Shown: one piece after another, positions 1-7,772 of the stretch | How positions within the stretch are numbered: position 1 is the first letter of the stretch | Layout: each line of letters opens with the position of its first letter | From: G942493375 sp942493375 | GTDB lineage: Bacteria > Armatimonadota > UBA5829 | Assembly (NCBI GenBank): GCA_942493375.1 | Contig: OW818698.1 | Span: forward strand, 3,162,001-3,226,000 | Direction of reading: 5' to 3' | DNA: 64,000 nucleotides | Translations under genes and position numbers: made by a program | The notes under the pieces: generated by a model | Databases searched by the model: none | Seen by the model: the letters and a program-made list of their open reading frames with translations, nothing else | Told to the model about the DNA's origin: nothing

Positions 1-47
1 CTTGTTTTGAGTCGGATTGATGCTGGTTTCGAGTCCAGCCGGAGCCA
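1..47 (+). ncRNA. 3' end of a tRNA or tRNA-like (Y-type) RNA, cut by window edge
   Basis: Positions 22-39 form a T-arm (GCTGG stem, loop containing TTCGAGT, CCAGC) followed by CGGAGCC (40-46) and A47. This is the same acceptor 3' strand as in the two tRNA-like RNAs downstream. The 5' half lies outside the window, so I cannot tell whether it is an ordinary tRNA or a third Y-type RNA. The CCA tail is not encoded. Confidence 0.5.
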
Positions 48-69
48 CTATCCCCTGTTGGGAAGGGAG

Positions 70-100
70 TTTCACGCGGAGACGCGGGGGGCGCGGGGGG
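70..100. repeat. Dispersed 'TTTCACGCGGAGACGCGG' repeat
   Basis: Short GC-rich unit found again at about 673-703, 27359-27391, 35911-35946 and 37307-37337. All copies are intergenic. No coding sense is visible. It often lies next to the 'ATCCGCAGAT' repeat, which suggests composite intergenic islands. The rest of 101-221 shows nothing I recognise. Confidence 0.6.
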
Positions 101-221
101 TATGTTAAATTCTGACTTGATGAAGTTTTAATGGTTTGTGCGCACCCTTCGACTAGTTCAGGGTGAACGGAATCTGATCTCACAACAGTAGACATATAGA
201 ATTGATAACAAATATATACAT

Positions 222-360
222 GGCTCCGTAGCTCAATTGGTAGAGCGCCGTCCTGACTAGCCTCAGGACATTCCCTGTCCAACTATTTGCTTGTAAAGGC
301 CGACAGGTCAGGGTTACCGGTAGCTTCGGGTGGTTGCTGGTTCGAGTCCAGCCGGGGCCA
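222..360 (+). ncRNA. tRNA-like bacterial Y RNA (Ro60/Rsr partner candidate)
   Basis: The ends fold as a tRNA: acceptor 222-228/353-359, D stem 231-234/243-246 with a GG-containing loop, T stem 336-340/348-352 with loop TTCGAGT, discriminator A360. Instead of a 17-nt anticodon arm there are about 89 nt. These hold a hairpin (250-256/263-269), then a helix CCCTG (273-277)/CAGGG (309-313) interrupted by a bulge, capped by GCTT-GTAA-AGGC with a GNRA loop (289-300). The internal sequence GTCC-RA ... GACWGGTC resembles the Ro-binding helix of Y RNAs (GUCCGA ... GACUGGC). Bacterial Y RNAs are known to be encoded near rsr and to carry a tRNA-like module; rsr starts 700 bp downstream here. Likely role, by inference: Y RNA scaffold or regulator of Ro60. 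Alternative: a tRNA with an unusual insert. Confidence 0.72.
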
Positions 361-509
361 CTATTTTTCTGATGACTAAAGCCATGAATATTACTGAACG
401 CTTTTCTGGTTTCCAGTCAAGCTGGGAATGACATGACTATAATCACTAATATGGACCATTACCTGGGAATGCACCCCATTTTCCAGTAAATAATAACAAT
501 TGTATACAT

Positions 510-656
510 GGCTCCGTAGCTCATGGGTAGAGCACAGGTACTGATCACTTTGTGGTCAGCACTTTCCCTGTCCGACTATTTGCCCGCAAGGGCCGACTGG
601 TCAGGGTTACCAGTTTACTCACTGTGGGGTAGCCGGTTCGAGTCCGGTCGGAGCCT
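510..656 (+). ncRNA. tRNA-like bacterial Y RNA, second copy
   Basis: Paralogue of the RNA at 222-360. Acceptor 510-516/649-655 is a perfect 7-bp stem, D stem 519-522/530-533, T stem 632-636/644-648. The inserted domain has hairpin 541-548/552-559, the conserved helix CCCTG (566-570)/CAGGG (602-606) and a GCCC-GCAA-GGGC tetraloop hairpin (582-593). Against copy one, the first hairpin has changed sequence entirely but stays paired, and the tetraloop stem changes GCTT/AGGC to GCCC/GGGC, which is compensatory evidence for an RNA structure. The block from TTCCCTGTCC to CAGGGTTACC is almost invariant. The weak ACAG (534-537)/CTGT (622-625) pairing could close the anticodon-like stem. Overlapping short reading frames here are not genes. 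Region 361-509 between the two RNAs shows no feature. Confidence 0.72.
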
Positions 657-672
657 TAATATGTTTGGAAGG

Positions 673-1049
673 GAATTTCGCGCGGAGACGCGGAAGGCGC
701 GGAGTTGGCAGGCTGGAAGCTTGCACCACAATTCTGGCTTTTGAATCGCGGATGGCGCGGAATTGTTCGGATTTCGCGGAATAGGGTATGTTGTCGTCAT
801 TACGTTTGGGACCAAGAGAAAGTGGATCATTCGTTTTTTCTAAGAAACCTGCGGGAAGGCAGGCTGGAAGCCTGCACCACAATTTTGGGATTTGAATCGC
901 GGATGGCGCGGAATTGTTTGGATTTCGCGGAATAGGGTACGTTGTCGTCATTACGGTTGAGACCAAGAGAAAGTGGATCATTCGTTTTTTCTAAGAAACC
1001 TGCGGAGTCGGCAGGCTGGAAGCCTGCACCACAATTTGGGACTTTTGAG
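673..1049. repeat. Composite intergenic repeat with 151-bp tandem duplication
   Basis: Two tandem copies with a 151-bp period: GAATCGCGGATGGCGCGG at 743 and 894, and GTCGTCATTACG at 793 and 944. Each unit ends in a hairpin-forming GCAGGCTGGAAGCCTGC followed by ACCACAATT (about 706-731, 857-883, 1011-1036). A third diverged copy sits at 20778-20922. It fills the rsr leader and adds a spurious 40-residue N-terminal extension to that reading frame. Confidence 0.75.
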
Positions 1050-1061
1050 GAGGGGATTACA

Positions 1062-2696
1062 ATGAAGTATGCCCGTGTTTTATCGAAGAAGAAGACCGGT
1101 CAGTTATTGCCGATACCTGGTGAGAATCAGGTCCGGAATAGTGCTGGTGGATTTGTGTATGCTGTGGATAAATGGCAGGCACTTCGGCGTTTCCTTGTCC
1201 TTGGGACTGAGGGTGGATCTTACTATGCTTGCGAGCAGTCTTTGACGCTTGAGAACGCGAAAAATGTCATAGCTTGTGCACAGGAAGATGGTGCCCGGAC
1301 TGTTGAGGAGATTGTTCGGATCAGTGAGGCAGGTAGAGCTCCGAAGAATGATCCGGCTGTCTTTGCACTGGCTGTGTGCCTGGCATATGGGGATGACAAG
1401 ACCAAGCAACTGGTTTGCGAAGCATTGCCTCGGGTCTGTAGGATTGGAACTCATCTGTTCCACTTTGCGGAGGCTGTCAACGATATGCGGGGTTGGGGTA
1501 AGATGCTGCGTATGGCTATTGCAAGCTGGTATGCATCTAAATCCGTGAAAGACCTGGCTTTCCAGGTTGTGAAATATCAGCAGCGGGATGGCTGGAGCCA
1601 TAAGGACTTGCTTCGCCTGGCCCACGTGCATCCTGAAAACGATGTTGTTTCAGGTATATACGAGTGGATCTGCAGGGATAAAGTGGATGCTGGAAAGTTT
1701 GCAGAGACTGAAGCCCAGTTGATTTGGGCAGCTGTTAGCGCTAAGTCAGCGGACAAAGACAGGGTGATTGAGCTTATAAAGAACAATGGACTGCCCAGAG
1801 AGGCTGTGCCTACCCAGTATTTGAAGGACAAGGAAATATGGGCAGCTATGCTCCCAACTATGGGGCTGACTGCGATTATCCGAAACCTTGCCAATATGAC
1901 AAGGTATGGCTTGATCAGTCAGGAAAAGTCCGAAGAGATGGGCTTCATTATCAAGAGGATACGTGATAAAGAGAACTTGAAGAAAGCGCGAGTTCATCCG
2001 ATCCAGATCCTGTCTGCATTGAAGACCTATTCTGGTGGAACCGGGATCATGAGCAGAGGGGTTGATTATGCTCCTAATCAAAGGGTTGTGGATGCACTTG
2101 ATGAAGCGTTCTACAAAGCTTTCGATAATATAAAACCTACTGGAAAGCGCTATTTGCTGGCGCTGGATGTTTCTGGTTCAATGACTTGGTGTGAGATAGC
2201 AGGAGTTCCTGGTCTTACTCCGAGAGTTGCATCCGCTGCAATGGCAATGGTAACTCTGGCAACTGAAAAAAACGTTCAGACGATTGCCTTCACAAATGGC
2301 CCGGTAGGGAATGCTAACGACTACAACAGTGCCGTGCATCCGATAAGTCTGTCAAAAAGAAGGCGTTTGGATGATATAGTAAAATATCTGGATGATATGC
2401 CATTTGGAGGTACTGACTGTGCTCTCCCAATGATATATGCGATGAAAAATAAGATCATGGTGGATGTATTCGTGATCTATACGGACAGTGAGACCTGGGC
2501 AGGAGATATACATCCTGTTCAGGCATTGAGAGAATACAGGAAGAAGTTCAATCCCGATGCCAGGCTGATTGTTGTCGGGATGGTAAGCAATGGTTTTTCA
2601 ATTGCGGACCCGAACGATGCTGGCATGCTGGATGTGGTGGGATTTGATTCTGCTACTCCGGCACTGATGTCTGATTTCTCTTTGGGGAGAATCTGA
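1062..2696 (+). CDS. rsr: Ro60/Rsr TROVE-domain RNA-binding protein
   Basis: A 544-residue orthologue of the Ro 60-kDa autoantigen, a ring-shaped HEAT-repeat protein that binds Y RNAs and misfolded or structured RNAs; bacterial forms act in RNA quality control and stress survival. The N-terminal TROVE HEAT repeats cover about residues 5-355, with signature segments such as LGTEGGSYYACEQSL and WHxxG-like helices. A von Willebrand A domain follows, with the MIDAS motif DVSGSM at 369-374, a downstream GGTD threonine and a YTDSETW aspartate. The length matches the roughly 540 residues usual for the family. I chose ATG 1062 because it has the Shine-Dalgarno AGGAGGGG about 6 nt upstream; the reading frame continues further up only through repeat DNA. 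Two tRNA-like Y RNA genes lie just upstream on the same strand, so RNA and protein partners are co-located. No known Rsr co-operon nuclease is present. Confidence 0.93.
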   Translation: MKYARVLSKKKTGQLLPIPGENQVRNSAGGFVYAVDKWQALRRFLVLGTEGGSYYACEQSLTLENAKNVIACAQEDGARTVEEIVRISEAGRAPKNDPAVFALAVCLAYGDDKTKQLVCEALPRVCRIGTHLFHFAEAVNDMRGWGKMLRMAIASWYASKSVKDLAFQVVKYQQRDGWSHKDLLRLAHVHPENDVVSGIYEWICRDKVDAGKFAETEAQLIWAAVSAKSADKDRVIELIKNNGLPREAVPTQYLKDKEIWAAMLPTMGLTAIIRNLANMTRYGLISQEKSEEMGFIIKRIRDKENLKKARVHPIQILSALKTYSGGTGIMSRGVDYAPNQRVVDALDEAFYKAFDNIKPTGKRYLLALDVSGSMTWCEIAGVPGLTPRVASAAMAMVTLATEKNVQTIAFTNGPVGNANDYNSAVHPISLSKRRRLDDIVKYLDDMPFGGTDCALPMIYAMKNKIMVDVFVIYTDSETWAGDIHPVQALREYRKKFNPDARLIVVGMVSNGFSIADPNDAGMLDVVGFDSATPALMSDFSLGRI

Positions 2697-2752
2697 TATT
2701 TCATCTGACCGATCTGTCGGATTTGACGGATCGGTCTGGTTTGTTGGTGCCG

Positions 2753-2782
2753 AGATTCTTCACTGCGTTCAGAATGACATTA
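2753..2782. repeat. Dispersed 'ATTCTTCACTGCGTTCAGAATGAC' repeat
   Basis: One arm of the widespread family written 'CATCCTGA...GAAGGATC'; near-copies at 17366-17430, 20966-21030, 40285-40372, 54004-54083 and 61086-61163. Translated in the frame of the next gene it yields the spurious peptide RFFTAFRMT, so that gene must start downstream. Confidence 0.7.
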
Positions 2783-2824
2783 GCCCCGCTTGGTATTATC
2801 ACCTTACATTTCCACACTGTTTCC

Positions 2825-2854
2825 TTGACATCCTCTGCACTCGGGTCGTATTCT
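2825..2854 (+). promoter_or_regulatory. Sigma-70-like promoter for the O-antigen ligase-like gene
   Basis: TTGACA (2825-2830), an 18-bp spacer and TATTCT (2849-2854). Transcription would begin near 2861, which favours a translation start at 2876 or 2903 and rules out the upstream TTG and ATG codons of the same frame. Confidence 0.5.
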
Positions 2855-2875
2855 GAGACGTGGGTTTTTGGTGAG

Positions 2876-4891
2876 GTGTGGGATTTGGGTTCTGTTGTTT
2901 TGATGGTTGTAGCGCTGGGGTTGGCTCCGGTTTTGGCTGGGGGGATGGGGGAGCTTGCTAATGGGTTTGTGCAGGTCCCGGTGATGTTGGCTGCGGCTTG
3001 GTTGGTCTTTGAGATCAATCGACGCAAGGTTAAGAGTATAACTTTGCCTGCTGGTAGTTTGACTCTTTTGGGTTTTCTTGTGTTGGCAGGAATTACCAGT
3101 TTGTTTACAGAGTGTGCTTATAACAGCATCAAGCAATGGATGTTCTGGTTTACTTGTATTACGGCATTTCTGGTCTGTGCTCAGTGTTTTGCTGATAAGA
3201 AGAAGGCAATGCTGCCTGTAGTGGTGTTGTCTCTGGTAGCTACGGCGATATGCCTTATGACGATCCGGGACCAGGCGATAATGAGCGGAGGCGGATCGGA
3301 TTTTTGGAAGGCTGTGAGCTCGGGTGCGGAGATCAGAGTCTTTGGAACCTTTATCAACCCTAACTTCTTCGGCGGATTTCTGATTATAGCTATTCCGGCT
3401 ACTATTGCCCTTTTCCTTTCCAGTGAAGGGATTATCGGGAATCTGATTTTCGGCGTTTCTGCAATCATTCAAATGTTCACTCTGGCACTTACCAGTTCGA
3501 AGTTCTCTACACTCGCATTAATTGCAGCTTTGGTTGTTTTTATTGTTCCTGTGGCTATCAAGAAACTCCTTACTAAACGGGAATGGATTAAGCTGGCATT
3601 ATTGACTGGTGTAATACTCGCAGTGCTGGTGCCATCTACTGCATCCCTTAGGACTCGTGTAACGGAATCCTCTGCTGGAGGGACCCAGATCCACTCTACA
3701 GCATTCAGAATATACACCTGGAAAGCTACTGTTAAAATAATTGCCAGTAAACCTTTGTCCGGGGTTGGGCAGGGAAACTATGACATTGCGTTTCCCCGAT
3801 ACGCCATTGCGGCTCTGACAAAACACGCACATGAGAGCTTTTTGCAGATCGGAGCTGAGGGCGGAGTATTCACGCTGCTTGCTTTTATTGCGGGACTGAT
3901 CGGGGTGGCGTTTGGGTGTGTGAAGGCTCTTTTGAAAACGAAGCGTGAACAAAACAAGGAGCTTGTGGGTGAGATTCTTCGGCTAGACGCATGGCCTGTT
4001 ATTGGATGGGCAATAGTTGGCGGGTTGGTTGGTTCTGCTGCCCGGAACCTGGTGGATTCGGACTGGTTTTTGTTGGGAACGAGTATACCTTTCTGGGTGA
4101 TGGCTGGGACACTGGTGGCTGTGACAGGCGCTGGTGGGAAATCTATAAAGCTTAGCAACATTTATTCGGGGAGTGTGTATGTTTTATCGGCATTGTGCCT
4201 GGTGTTCTCTATACAATTTGCTGTTGGGGATTACCGGGCTAACGTGGACACTGCTTCTGATCGGTTCGAAGCGGCTGTTGAAGTTTCGCCTTGGAATCCT
4301 GTATATCACAGAGCCTATGCATTGAATGGAGCTTCCAGTTCCGAGGATGCACTCGATGCTGCGAGCAGGGCTGTATCGTTGGCACCTAAAGATGGGGCGA
4401 ATTATTTCTGCAGGGGTCTTATATACCTGACACGGAGGGAGCCAGAAAAGGCGATACCGGAGCTGGAAAAATCTCTGGAACTGAACCCCCACTCTACTCA
4501 GGTGATGAAAATGCTTTCTGATATATACCAGCAGGTGGGGAATCAGACGGCAACTGAGGCGGTTCTCAATAAGATGCTGGCACAGGAAGATTCACCTTAT
4601 GAGACTATAAAGGGTATTCCGGAGCTGGTGGATACTAACTATTCGTTTGCACACGCTTATTTCGGGCGGAAATTGCTGGCTCAGGGTAAGTATGCGGAGG
4701 CTCTGAAGAGCTTTAAGCAGGCTGTTGACAGACTGGAGAGATGGCAGAAGGGCGGTCAGTTCCTGGATATTGCAAGGGCTTCCGGGGCGCTTTCGAAGGA
4801 GGAAGAGCAGAAAAAGCTTGATCTGCTGAAGGAGTGTTACGAAGATATGGCTTTCTGCTATACCAAACTGGGGAAGGCTTCTGTTAAGTAG
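2876..4891 (+). CDS. O-antigen ligase/Wzy-like membrane protein with C-terminal TPRs
   Basis: A polytopic membrane protein of about 671 residues. Roughly ten hydrophobic segments cover the first 480 residues, then soluble tetratricopeptide-like repeats (helical pairs such as ANYFCRGLIYLTRREPEKAI and SFAHAYFGRKLLAQGKYAEA). The periplasmic segment with ALTKHAHESFLQIGAEGGV matches the H-N/E-x2-L-Q-x4-G region of the Wzy_C O-antigen ligase/polymerase domain. Family role: transfer or polymerisation of lipid-linked glycans at the periplasmic face; a TPR tail is common in such proteins. The start is uncertain. The frame is open from 2723 but its first 50 codons cover a dispersed repeat and a promoter, so I use GTG 2876 (ATG 2903 is the alternative). 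It stands alone between rsr and a DUF4838 gene, both on the same strand. The exact glycan substrate cannot be told. Confidence 0.75.
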   Translation: MWDLGSVVLMVVALGLAPVLAGGMGELANGFVQVPVMLAAAWLVFEINRRKVKSITLPAGSLTLLGFLVLAGITSLFTECAYNSIKQWMFWFTCITAFLVCAQCFADKKKAMLPVVVLSLVATAICLMTIRDQAIMSGGGSDFWKAVSSGAEIRVFGTFINPNFFGGFLIIAIPATIALFLSSEGIIGNLIFGVSAIIQMFTLALTSSKFSTLALIAALVVFIVPVAIKKLLTKREWIKLALLTGVILAVLVPSTASLRTRVTESSAGGTQIHSTAFRIYTWKATVKIIASKPLSGVGQGNYDIAFPRYAIAALTKHAHESFLQIGAEGGVFTLLAFIAGLIGVAFGCVKALLKTKREQNKELVGEILRLDAWPVIGWAIVGGLVGSAARNLVDSDWFLLGTSIPFWVMAGTLVAVTGAGGKSIKLSNIYSGSVYVLSALCLVFSIQFAVGDYRANVDTASDRFEAAVEVSPWNPVYHRAYALNGASSSEDALDAASRAVSLAPKDGANYFCRGLIYLTRREPEKAIPELEKSLELNPHSTQVMKMLSDIYQQVGNQTATEAVLNKMLAQEDSPYETIKGIPELVDTNYSFAHAYFGRKLLAQGKYAEALKSFKQAVDRLERWQKGGQFLDIARASGALSKEEEQKKLDLLKECYEDMAFCYTKLGKASVK

Positions 4892-4904
4892 TTTTTGGGA
4901 ATTT

Positions 4905-4942
4905 TTGACAGGATTAACAAGATTCACAAGATTAACAGGAAT
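4905..4942. repeat. 'GACAGGATTAACAAGATT' dispersed repeat
   Basis: AT-rich repeat of the form GACAGGATTAACAAGATT-n-AAGATTAACAGGA. Further copies at 7233-7270, 35995-36075 (inverted pair), 37408-37481 (inverted pair), 40196-40231, 42702-42733 and 61023-61059. It typically follows a stop codon within 20-50 bp. Confidence 0.75.
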
Positions 4943-4980
4943 GGATTTTTGTAGGGCTTGAGTATACGCTGGGGGATGAG

Positions 4981-7218
4981 ATGAATTATATTACTCGATT
5001 ATTTGCATTGATTTTTGTGGTTTTCGGTTGGGGAAGTGCTTGTTTTGGGGGTCCTATTGTGTTGGCTCGTGATGGGGGGAGCTCCTATAGGGTGGTGATT
5101 TCGCGTCAGGCTTCGGAGACTGAGGAGTATGCGGCTAAGGAGCTTACTTACTTTTTGGGGGAGATTTCGGGGGTTAAACTGCAGGTTATTACAGATGCAG
5201 TGCAGACTTCGGGGCCGGAGATTGTTCTTGGGAAGACAAGTAGACTTAGTTTGAGCGATATTCCTGCCAAACTGCGTCCTAAGAAGCAGGAAGGGTATGT
5301 GATTTACCGGAAGGGAGATTCTCTTTATATATTGGGGGGCATACCCCGGGGAACTCTGTACGGGGTGTATGATTTGTTGGAGATGGAGCTTGGGTGCAGA
5401 TTTCTGGCTCCGGATGTGAACTATATCCCGAAGCATTCCCATCTTTCGATTGATTTCAAGAGCCGGAAGTATGATCCTCCGATGGAATACCGGCAGATAT
5501 GGACTCCTCTGAGTAACGAATGGCTCACGCGACGGCGCATGAATGTCAACGGTCCTGGCAATATCATCCCGATTGAATCGAAAACAGGCAACATCCCCTG
5601 GATTCGTCCTACGTTCTGCCATTCTTTTGGTGTTTTGATTCCAGCGAGTGAATATTTTGCGGAGCATCCAGAGTATTTTGCATTGGTTGATGGAAAGCGG
5701 GTCGGTAGAGTCCGTGGGGATACTGCGGACTCACAGCCATGTCTCAGCAATCCTGACGTTTTCCGGATTGTTCTGGCTCGAGTTAAGCAGATTGCTATGG
5801 ATGCACAGCGACAGGACCCTACCGGGAACAGCGGCCGAATATTGATAACTGTCTCTGAGAATGATAACGATTCATTCTGCCAGTGCGATAACTGTAAGAA
5901 GATAAATGCAGAAGAAGGGAGTCCTTATGGCGGGACCTTGATGCGGTTTGTAAATGGAATTGCCAGAGAGATTGCTAAGGACCATCCCAATGTGGACATC
6001 GAGACCCTGGCGTATGGTCAGATGCCTGCTCCTCCAAAGACGAAACCGGAAAAGAATGTGGTAATCCGTTGGGCCAGATGGCTGACGAATGCTTACCCAT
6101 TGGATTCTAAAAGCAACAAGAACAACTGGGGGCTGTATAACGAGATACGGAACTGGCATAAATCCAACACTAGAGTATACCACTGGGGGTATTATACATA
6201 TTTCGGAGACTACCTGGCCCCGTATCCTCACTTGAATAATCTGGACAACAATATCCGGATTCTTGTGAAGAATGGAGTGACCGGTATGTTCGGTCAGTGT
6301 GCCAATGAACCGGGAGCGGAGCTCCTGCAACTGCGCGCCTATCTTCTCACACAATGTATGTGGAGACCAGAGACCAACGGCAGAAAGACAATTGAGGAGT
6401 TCTGTCATCTGTATTATGGTAAAGCCGGTAATAAAATCCTTGAGTATGTGAACTATCTGAATAACAATTTCAAGGATAAGGTAAAGACCGAGGATTTCCC
6501 GGATTCTTTTGTAGTGACAGCTAATCAGCTATTGTCGGAGGCAGAGGGTCTGGGAGAGAACGCTGAGATCAGGCACCGGGTGGCTGTTGCCAGAATGCCT
6601 ATATGGAAAATGATGCTGGAGAGGTCTTACACTGCTATCGGAAAGGTTGTTGACCTACCAATCGATTGGAATTTCAAATTTGACGCTGATGATTCAGGAC
6701 TTAAGGCTGAATGGTTCAAACTGACTAGTTTTACGGGTTGGCAGACGATGAAGACTACCGACTGGTGGACTAATCAGGGTGAAACCAGGCGCGGAATAGG
6801 CTGGTATGCTGCGACCTTTGAGATACCGAATGGCAAGGCAGATGAGCTAGCCCTGTTCTTTGGGGCTATTGACGGGTATAGCGATATATATGTTGACGAG
6901 GAGAAAATCGGGGAGCAGAAAATCGATCCTGCGTATACCTGGAATAAACCCCTGTCTGTAAAGCTGCCAGCGACAATTGGTACAGGCAAGCATACAGTAG
7001 TTGTGAGGGTATTTAAACCGAACTTCCTGGCGGGTATATGGCGACCGGTAACTGTTGTTGATAACAGCCAGCCAATACCGGCAAATATCAGAGAAGCCGG
7101 GGAACGGTTTATAAGTGTGGGAAAGAGTATAAATCTCATTATGCTGCGTGAGAGCAGTGAGACTGCAGAGGGCAGCTATTATCCAGTGATACAGGCGTTT
7201 CTGGATTCGCATAAATAG
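4981..7218 (+). CDS. Secreted DUF4838-family, glucuronidase-like glycosidase candidate
   Basis: A 745-residue secreted protein. A signal peptide covers about residues 1-23 (hydrophobic LFALIFVVFGWGSACFG). Residues 30-140 look like the alpha-glucuronidase N-terminal/hexosaminidase-type domain (SETEEYAAKELTYFLGEISG, then LGGIPRGTLYGVYDLLE). The central part is the DUF4838 TIM-barrel-like domain, with the paired-cysteine motif FCQCDNCKKINAEEGSPYGG. The C-terminus from about 570 is a beta-sandwich, probably carbohydrate binding (FFGAIDGYSDIYVDEEKIGE). Family members occur in polysaccharide-degrading bacteria, but I know no established reaction. ATG 4981 has an upstream GGGGATGAG. Two paralogues on the minus strand (14588-17053 and 23120-25390) share the CxCxxC motif and overall architecture. 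It is flanked on both sides by the GATTAACAAGATT repeat. Confidence 0.8.
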   Translation: MNYITRLFALIFVVFGWGSACFGGPIVLARDGGSSYRVVISRQASETEEYAAKELTYFLGEISGVKLQVITDAVQTSGPEIVLGKTSRLSLSDIPAKLRPKKQEGYVIYRKGDSLYILGGIPRGTLYGVYDLLEMELGCRFLAPDVNYIPKHSHLSIDFKSRKYDPPMEYRQIWTPLSNEWLTRRRMNVNGPGNIIPIESKTGNIPWIRPTFCHSFGVLIPASEYFAEHPEYFALVDGKRVGRVRGDTADSQPCLSNPDVFRIVLARVKQIAMDAQRQDPTGNSGRILITVSENDNDSFCQCDNCKKINAEEGSPYGGTLMRFVNGIAREIAKDHPNVDIETLAYGQMPAPPKTKPEKNVVIRWARWLTNAYPLDSKSNKNNWGLYNEIRNWHKSNTRVYHWGYYTYFGDYLAPYPHLNNLDNNIRILVKNGVTGMFGQCANEPGAELLQLRAYLLTQCMWRPETNGRKTIEEFCHLYYGKAGNKILEYVNYLNNNFKDKVKTEDFPDSFVVTANQLLSEAEGLGENAEIRHRVAVARMPIWKMMLERSYTAIGKVVDLPIDWNFKFDADDSGLKAEWFKLTSFTGWQTMKTTDWWTNQGETRRGIGWYAATFEIPNGKADELALFFGAIDGYSDIYVDEEKIGEQKIDPAYTWNKPLSVKLPATIGTGKHTVVVRVFKPNFLAGIWRPVTVVDNSQPIPANIREAGERFISVGKSINLIMLRESSETAEGSYYPVIQAFLDSHK

Positions 7219-7232
7219 GTTGTGGGATTATT

Positions 7233-7270
7233 TAGACAGGATTAACAAGATTTACATGATTAACAAGAAG
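7233..7270. repeat. 'GACAGGATTAACAAGATT' dispersed repeat
   Basis: Second copy of the repeat at 4905-4942, again directly behind a stop codon, so the DUF4838 gene is bracketed by direct copies about 2.3 kb apart. Confidence 0.7.
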
Positions 7271-7278
7271 GGAATTAG

Positions 7279-7313
7279 TCCTATTAATATCCTGACTGAA
7301 AATAGGATATACT
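7279..7313 (+). promoter_or_regulatory. Candidate promoter/operator of the HEPN gene pair
   Basis: The inverted repeat TCCTATT (7279-7285)/AATAGGA (7301-7307) abuts TATACT (7308-7313), a good -10 hexamer; the -35 is poor. A palindrome touching the -10 is typical of autoregulated toxin-antitoxin-like operons. This is an inference from sequence alone. Confidence 0.35.
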
Positions 7314-7352
7314 GTAAATAACAAGAGACTATAGTCTTGATAGGGTTGGCAT

Positions 7353-7772
7353 ATGGACTACGGATACCTGACGTGTCTGGATCGCGCAAGGGAATTTGTG
7401 CAGGCTGCTGAACTGTGTCTTGAATATAAGTTATATAATGCTGCAGTAACCCGGGCGTATTATGGTGCACTGCACGCAGCAGTGGCAGCGCTACATTGTT
7501 ATTACAGCGATTTGAATGCAAAAGAGCTACTGAGTAACAATGTGCACAGTCGGGTTCCGAGTGAATTCGATAATCGTTTCACAAACAAAACGAAAGTGTT
7601 CGTACAACAGAAAGGGGTACTTCATGAGTTGCGTGAACTCCGGCATGATGCAGATTATAGAAACGGAGTAAGCGATAAGAAGAGCTCAAAAGCCGTGGTT
7701 AGAGCCAGGGTACTTCTTGATACTATTCTCATGAAGATGGAATCAGATGGACATCTTACGGAAATTAGTTGA
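7353..7772 (+). CDS. HEPN-domain protein (UPF0332-like)
   Basis: 139 residues, almost all helical. The N-terminal helices ARAREFVQAAELCLEYKLYNAAVTRAYYGALHA-type pattern (residues 10-45), with the A-x2-R-x-Y-Y/A-ALH core, and the C-terminal RHDADYRNG (about 108-116) match the HEPN/UPF0332 family. HEPN proteins are often RNases or toxins paired with MNT nucleotidyltransferase antitoxins, and some only bind nucleotides. The start ATG 7353 is preceded by AGGG at a suitable distance. The next gene starts inside this one (26-bp overlap), so the two are translationally coupled. A possible operator palindrome lies upstream and an intrinsic terminator follows the second gene, giving an isolated two-gene cassette. 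Whether it is a toxin is not shown by the sequence. Confidence 0.75.
   Translation: MDYGYLTCLDRAREFVQAAELCLEYKLYNAAVTRAYYGALHAAVAALHCYYSDLNAKELLSNNVHSRVPSEFDNRFTNKTKVFVQQKGVLHELRELRHDADYRNGVSDKKSSKAVVRARVLLDTILMKMESDGHLTEIS

Noticed and set aside
222..656. Intron-containing tRNA genes
   Set aside because: The 66-74 nt surplus is too short for a group I intron, no good anticodon stem with a 7-nt loop can be formed, and the insert carries Y-RNA-like Ro-binding helix sequence beside rsr.
942..1061. N-terminal extension of Rsr to 942
   Set aside because: It translates a dispersed repeat; ATG 1062 has a strong Shine-Dalgarno and matches the family start and length.
2804..3472. 222-aa minus-strand frame opposite the O-antigen ligase-like gene
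   Set aside because: Polar low-complexity translation (shadow of hydrophobic codons); the plus-strand protein has clear family motifs.
4999..5667. 222-aa minus-strand frame opposite the first DUF4838 gene
   Set aside because: Shadow frame without motif or ribosome-binding site.
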